This document shows positions 58,150 through 64,000 of a stretch of 64,000 nt of DNA, piece after piece. Every line of letters starts with the position of its first letter. The stretch's first letter is position 1. The DNA comes from Branchiostoma floridae (taxonomy: Eukaryota > Chordata > Leptocardii > Amphioxiformes > Branchiostomatidae). The notes below the pieces were generated by a model, which ran no database searches, was not told where the DNA came from, and saw nothing but the letters and a program-made list of their open reading frames with translations. The stretch is taken from the NCBI RefSeq assembly GCF_000003815.2, contig NC_049979.1, forward strand, positions 14,803,459-14,867,458. The letters are read 5' to 3'. The translations under genes were made by a program, and so were the position numbers.

Positions 58150-61100
58150 TGTTCAGGTAAGAAACTTGTTTGGTGCTCTGTCTTCAGAAATAAGAGTATT
58201 GGAAGAGCGAATGCTAAGCCAGATGATGTTTACATTTATCTGTGACATGAAATAGCAAACTGGGTCGTTTTGCTGTCCTGTGTTTTATGGTACACACGCT
58301 TGACAGACGTTGTGATGGGGAGGGGGGTACAACTTACATGTAAAAGCGAAACATCAGCTACTTCAACATCGTCACGTTTGAATTCCAAATGATCTCGGGG
58401 ATGTGTCAGGAATACTCGGGATTAAGACCGTTCCCGTTAATAAGCAGAAAAGAAATAAAGAGAAAAAAGAAATTGAAAAACCATTGTGGCATAACAGTTA
58501 AATCTAACGGGAGGGGGCCATACTTCGACAGCCGTTCTAAGTGGATGCGCATGGCTTTTGTCAATGTACATTTTACAGTGAACTCATCAAAAACAAGTTA
58601 AGATCTTGTATGTATCCTTATAACTGTGATTGAAGCTGTACAGATATATATTTCATTTAACGGTAGCGTTCCGCACTGTACTTTGACAGCGCACGAAACT
58701 TACGGCAGGTTTTCGGCTTGCGTCCGAGCAGAACGTTCCAACACAAAAAAGGGGTCCAAACTCCGACATAGTAACAACCAGACCATCGCCGTGCATTTTT
58801 AAACAATTTATGCAAATAGAATAGCACTAAAAGTCTTCATTATAATTTTTTTGTATCAAATATGGGTCATATTTTGTATTACGCGACTTATTCAAATACG
58901 GTGTGTTAATACGTTTAACGTTACCTCTCACGGTGAGACCAACTTGCCGCAAAACGGCAGCGCATTGTTACATTGAACTGTGATGGCATTTTCGCTTTTC
59001 GGCTTCCTTGATTGCCTTTTCATCCTGTCTTTAGGCAGCAGCAATGGCTACAGGATTTTTTAGTCGGTAGGGATCGATTTTTCTTGAATGTTTGTCGCTC
59101 TACGGACGGGTTGGCTGAGTTCAACGTGTTGAGCATCGCTCGGCCGCCGGCGTTCGTGATAGTAAAATGGCGGAGCCCTGACTGGGTGAACATTGTGGCA
59201 TCAGTTTAGCTCCGTTTATCCAACCCAGTTAAAGGGAAAACAGAACACAGGTATTATTTTTCGGAAGGCTAATAAACATCATTTCTATGTGTGGTGGTAT
59301 TTTTTCACATGTCGTATTTTGCAAAGAATAATTCAAGAGTTTCCCGGGCCATGGTCTCGATACGTTCGCTCGTCAACTTGCACGGAAGGCGTCAAACTTG
59401 TGCAAGTTTTTCAATCGTTATCTGTGGGACTTGCTAACTTCTACAAATACCCCGTCTTTGTAGTTATATACAACAAGGTTTAGTCTACAGCTAGTTGTAC
59501 TTCTTATGTGCAGGCATCTATGCATTTCTCCGCAACAATGATTTTTAAAACCTGACGAAGTTTGGACCCCTGTCGAAGTATGGCCCCCTCCCGTTATGCA
59601 TAGCAAGTTTTGAAAAGCTTAGGATAATCCCAAGGGCCCAAATTTACAAGTATTCTGCACTGGTGTTCCAGTGCTGATTCAAATCAAAGCTGTCTCAGCA
59701 CTGGGCGCCCAGTGCTGATGAAAGTTCGAATGGCTGTGCTCTAGTGCTGAAACTCCGTCAGGACAGGAATTCCAGTGCTAAACTTTGTTCCACCACTCAT
59801 TTTACAGTGCTGAAGTAGGAATCTTGCCTTGGAGGACTGTCTTATAATATTTATTTGCCAGTTGCATGTATATGCCACAAACCCTGCCTCTTGAACTTAA
59901 CATGTCTTTCAATTCATGTTACATGTAATTATTTAAAATTATATTATTCAAGACTAGATTATATTGGTAAAGCAAGAGATGCCTGGTCGGACATTGTTAA
60001 GGGCACCTCATATGAGGATGAACTGAACTGAACTGAACTGAAGAGATACAAGCTGTGAGTGCAGTAGGAAGACCCATACACCACAGGCAGTATCAATGTA
60101 TGTTTATACATGACTTTTCCAGCACTTTCCTTCCCGATCCCATACATCGGACTGTAACAATGCAAAGAGACGTCCACAAGATAATCATCTCAGCCTCAGA
60201 GCCTCAGGAGTTTGTACCCTACGGGCGTGAGTACACCTCCTGCCACCCGGATGGCTTTTCTCCACCCTCCCCCACCAGGACGCTGGACGGCACGTCCATG
60301 AGGGAGCATGGTGTCCCCATCAAGTCCTTCAGTGAGGTTTCCATGGCAGACACACCCAAGGTGAGGATTTTTACCGGGTATAAGTTCAAGAACCTCCAGG
60401 ATGGGATAAGTGCAAAAGCGACTAAGGATTTTGAACCTTAAAGTTATGTGTTGTAAGAAAATGGATTTTTGTCATACATATTTATCTCCTTAACAAAGTT
60501 GTACCCTTAGATATTTTCTTATGACACTACATCAACTCTCAGAATGAATGCCCAGCTCTGTGTGACTGTGGAGTTTGAACTAATCTTGTGTCTGAAATAT
60601 GTTTGCAGAATGAAGTGTCAGCTACATACATATAGAAGGATATCATGACTGTTAACACATTAGTTAAAACTGTTCAAGCTTCAAACTCAATCCATATATT
60701 TATAGAGAGAGTCTGACATGATCTGGTTATTTTCCTCCATCAGAAGGAGTCATGGTCCCTTCAGGCTGGGGGAGAGGGGGAGGTGTGTGATGAGGAGCTG
60801 TACACCAGGGGAAACACTGTGGTGTGGAGCAGGGGAGGCCAGAGTGCCACCAGGATGGTCATCAGGTCCTTCACTGTTCCTTCACCAGTCCAAGAGGTAA
60901 GTTGTGGGTCTCTACTGCATCTCAGCACAACACACCAGTTCGGTTCTTAGAGTCACAGTCTGGGTAAGGAACAGATTGGTTCAAGCCATAGCACACCGTT
61001 GGGTAAAATCAACATTTAACAATATGCTTTTCAAGAAGGGGAGTGGTTTCTTTAACATCCTCAAGGTGTGGCTGTCATAAAACATAGGACTAATGCCAGT

Positions 61101-64000
61101 ATGGTTCTCAACACCCACCTCAGAATAGTTTAACCATAAACTTTGTAATCCATTCGGTTTTTAAAGATGATTATGAACCATACAAGCTTGTGATATTGAT
61201 GCATTCACCTTTCCACTCTACTGCAGGCCTTGTGGTGCAGGTTTGAATTTTCTCGAAAGGAGGCAAACAAACCAGTCAAGAAGTCAGGTTTGCGGAATTA
61301 CTAGTAGTATTCTGTTCTACTGATGTAATCGGTATCATTCACATTTAGATATCACCCTTCCACTCTGCTTGATTCTTTCTTTTTAAATGAAAAATATTAT
61401 GGCACAGAGAAAAATAAGTTACCAAACCTTTGGGCTATTTATTAGGTTAAAGCTACTTCAAAAATTTATACTAAAAGAAACACACATAAATCTGACTGAT
61501 GATTGTTCCATTATCCATAGATAAAAAGGTGATGTCAGGTATTGCTGTTGTGGAGACTAGCTGTGTCAACATCTACACCAAGGAAGGGGAGGAGTACATT
61601 GCACCACTGCAGTTCCAGGTGACTCATGATATCTTAATGTCCAAGCTTTCTGTAGAGTATATCTCCCAACTACAGTATACAGACTTTTTTCACATACATT
61701 CCTTAGGCATGTTGACCAAAAAATCATTCAATATTTTTAATGCATATGTTGTACATTGTACATCCCTACAGGCCCAGCATACATGGTCTACTAAATATGG
61801 GCTACTGTTTGAAAGGAGCATCTCAGAGGCAGAAATTACCAGTCCAAAAAGGTTTGTTTGCACTGATTGATTTATGAACTTTTGATTTGTCTACAGGTGA
61901 TAATGCTAGATATTATATCAATGGTCCACTTTTGTGTTAATCAGATAAAACAAGTGTGTCAACACAAGTCATGTTTCGTGTAGTAGGATAGAATGAGCTG
62001 ATGAAAGAATGATATGTTGCAGTACCCTTGTGATCTGCTAGGCAGCATGCTTACTATATCTAACCTTCCCAACCAGGGGTTCTGAGGCCTTACCCAAGCT
62101 GTTCAGCATGTGTCATCCACTGGACGAGCTGTGTCCGGTCGTCTGCAAGTACGGAGGGCCACTTGGCGTCGGAAAACTGTCATATGTCAACGACCCCATG
62201 CAGCATGTGGTGTTTACCAGCGCTGATCCCTCCCTCGTGATGACCTATGACACAGTTCTGGGTGTCCACTCTGTCTGGACACTGAGGACGGCTAGGAATG
62301 AGGTATGTAAGGAGCATTTTGCCTCCTGTAAAGCTTACAGTTAAACAAAATTTGACAGGATAAAATTTCAATATAAGTTATTTCTTAAATTAATTTAGCC
62401 TTAACAAAATTTAATAATGTCCAAACTAAATTGATGTCCAATTTAAATCCAAACATCATGATAAGGAAAGCATAATCCATAGCAAGCAGAGATGTAGGGC
62501 TTTGTCAATATTTTCAGTGTATGAACAGAAATTTTATTCTGTATTGCTGTTGAGAACATTGTTGAAGTCAACGTTTGTTGCATTTTCAGGAAGTTGCTGG
62601 CCTATCCAGCACTCACTACGGTGACACGTCCACCATTCCGAGCATGCCCAGTTCGCATCATGTGACCACGCCACTTGCGGGCCTGAGCTCCAGTACGCAG
62701 TCCCGCCTCAGTCTGAGCCAGTCTCCGAGCCTGTCGCCTGCGTACAGAACCTACAGCCGACCCAGCACACCCGGGTTATCGTCAAGGTCTCACTCACCGG
62801 CTGTTCTCAGCCACATGGCCACTCTCAGGTACATCATTGATAACCTGCTGGGTGTATGTTCACACGTGTGTTTGTGTTTGTGTTTGTGCACACAACAGGT
62901 TATCAATTTTCTGGAGGATTTTACCAGGAAATTTGAATTCAGTCTTGTCATTCACACAATGTATTCTTGAACCTATATGTAGTGTTTGCCCATTTTGTTG
63001 ACATAAACTTGTTACCTCAGCCAGTAGAAAATTGCCTTTCTGGTGAGCTCCACTGGTCAAGTCATTCCATGTTATGATTTCTCTCTCTATAGTCGCTGCC
63101 AGTCCCCAGCACCAAACAACAGCAGTTCCTCCAAATCACTCAGCTACTCCATCTCCTCCCCGTGGGTCTCACGATCGCCCGCAAATATGGCGAGGACCCC
63201 AGCCTCCTCCTGCAGCTTTGCCTCACCCGGTCGCACCTTCGAGTCGTACCTGGAGATGCCGACACCCCTCACACCTGAAGTCTGCATGGACCATGTGTGG
63301 ACAGAAACTATGACAGCAAAAAGGTTCAACGCTACATGTTTACATGACCATGAGAATCTTTGAAACTGTACCCTGCTTTTCAGTTGGTACTCGTCATTGT
63401 GTAAATCACACCAGACTGCTACAAGCTGCAGTATTACACCTTGAACACTGTAAATGCTTCTGCGGTATCAAGTGTATCTGTCAGTAACACATTGTAGTGA
63501 GATAGGGGTCTGAAATCACAGTATGATGATAATGTTTCCTGTCTCCCCAGGGATGGTGTGCAGGGCCAGGCCTCCAAGGCGTTCTTGATGTCAGACGTTT
63601 GTGGACAGAAGTTTCTCTGTTATCTGATAGGAAAGAAACACGAGCTCAGGTTTGCCTTTGCTTCCTTGGTTTTATGTAAATTAGAGATCCATCCTTCTTT
63701 AATAGAGCATTAGGTTTTTTACTTAAGGAGTAATCCAAGAAAACAGAGAGGAGCTGTAAGTACGTGTACTTCATCAAACATCTACAAACCAAAGGAATGT
63801 GGTAGCAAATGTCATATGTTCCCATACATACAGTAAATGGTCTTTTAATACAAAAATCCATTAGAGAATTTACGTTTCCCTACATACCAATTTCACATGC
63901 TATCTGACAGCACCTAAATGTGAAAGTATGACATTTTTTTCTGTCAGATGTGTGAAGTTTGAGCCCAGCAATGACAATAGACAGCTCATCTTTGGAGCCA
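58149..64000 (+). CDS. ANAPC1: ANAPC1 (APC1), scaffold subunit of the anaphase-promoting complex, 5' part
   Basis: APC1 is the largest scaffold of the APC/C ubiquitin ligase that drives mitotic exit. Exons: 58149-58156, 60123-60360, 60744-60896, 61227-61287, 61521-61618, 61772-61851, 62077-62302, 62590-62828, 63093-63323, 63551-63649 and 63948 to beyond the window. All phases agree. Landmarks against human APC1: PQEFVPYGREY near the N-terminus, DEELYTRGNTVVWSRG, ALWCRFEFS, STKYGLLFERS, MCHPLDELCPVVCK, DPSLVMTYDTVLGVHSVWTLR, the long Ser/Pro-rich phosphoregulated loop (exons at 62590 and 63093), CMDHVWTET, DVCGQKFLCYL and RCVKFE...QLIFGA. Only the N-terminal beta-propeller and its loop are inside the window. 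Joining 58156 to 60123 continues the frame upstream (MFSTFLPDPIHRTVTMQRD); if that exon is non-coding the start would be ATG 60160. Confidence 0.94.
58505..59596. mobile_element. Possible TIR element in ANAPC1 intron 1
   Basis: A 26-bp perfect inverted repeat bounds this 1.1-kb segment: 58505-58530 begins taacgggagggggccatac, and 59571-59596 ends with its complement. A further copy of the neighbouring motif 'ggggtccaaact' occurs at 58750 in the orientation opposite to 59560-59570. No transposase-like ORF is visible. Confidence 0.5.
59660..59815 (+). repeat. Cluster of 'ccagtgctga' motifs with a 24-bp perfect palindrome
   Basis: The motif (c)cagtgctga or its complement occurs at least six times in about 155 bp, including a perfect 24-bp palindrome at 59695-59718 (tcagcactgggc and its complement). 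Looks like a compact inverted/direct repeat array. Confidence 0.75.

Overview
The window looks like nuclear DNA of an invertebrate chordate, most likely an amphioxus (Branchiostoma-type) genome. The genes are intron-rich with canonical GT-AG splice sites, the proteins are very close to vertebrate orthologues, introns and spacers carry many small TIR elements and diverged interspersed repeats, and one intron holds an intronless 'vertebrate-like odorant receptor' GPCR. The species call is inference; no database was searched. All exon models were built by eye from reading-frame continuity, splice sites and remembered family sequences.

Layout, left to right: the 3' end of a MARK/Par-1 kinase gene (+, 605-1767, partial); a repeat-rich spacer (3.2-8.4 kb) with an internally deleted mariner; XRCC3 (-, 8498-11321), head-to-head with RAB3GAP2 (+, 11731-31497, 36 coding exons). 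RAB3GAP2 hosts a single-exon GPCR on the opposite strand (15376-16785) and a TIR element with its own ORF (18862-19584). Then EEF1G (-, 32511-37575, 10 exons), head-to-head with the calcineurin B gene PPP3R1 (+, 38798-48384), then ADPGK (+, 51629-55291, 6 exons), an unrecognised 106-residue single-pass membrane protein (-, 57153-57958), and, sharing a roughly 190-bp promoter with it, ANAPC1 (+, from 58149 and running off the window).

The most interesting structure is in PPP3R1. The exon for the linker between EF-hands 2 and 3 is present twice in tandem (46376-46435 and 46522-46581). Both copies are 60 nt with the same phase; they differ at 15 bases, of which most are synonymous, and encode 17/20 identical residues. 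Joining both copies creates an in-frame TAG at the junction, so only one can be used per productive mRNA: a mutually exclusive exon pair policed by a stop codon. A decayed copy of the next (EF3) exon lies upstream of it.

Other points: the MARK-XRCC3-RAB3GAP2-EEF1G cluster resembles an ancestral linkage now divided among human MARK1, MARK2 and MARK3 neighbourhoods. RAB3GAP2 has a GC-AG intron and a duplicated in-frame 3' splice site. EEF1G has a duplicated exon-3 acceptor region and a TOP-like pyrimidine tract. ANAPC1 appears to have a short uORF whose stop overlaps the main start (TGATG).

The genes do not form one pathway: they cover cell polarity signalling, recombination repair, Rab regulation, translation elongation, calcium signalling, ADP-dependent glycolysis and mitotic ubiquitination. 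They are mostly housekeeping genes, arranged in several head-to-head pairs.
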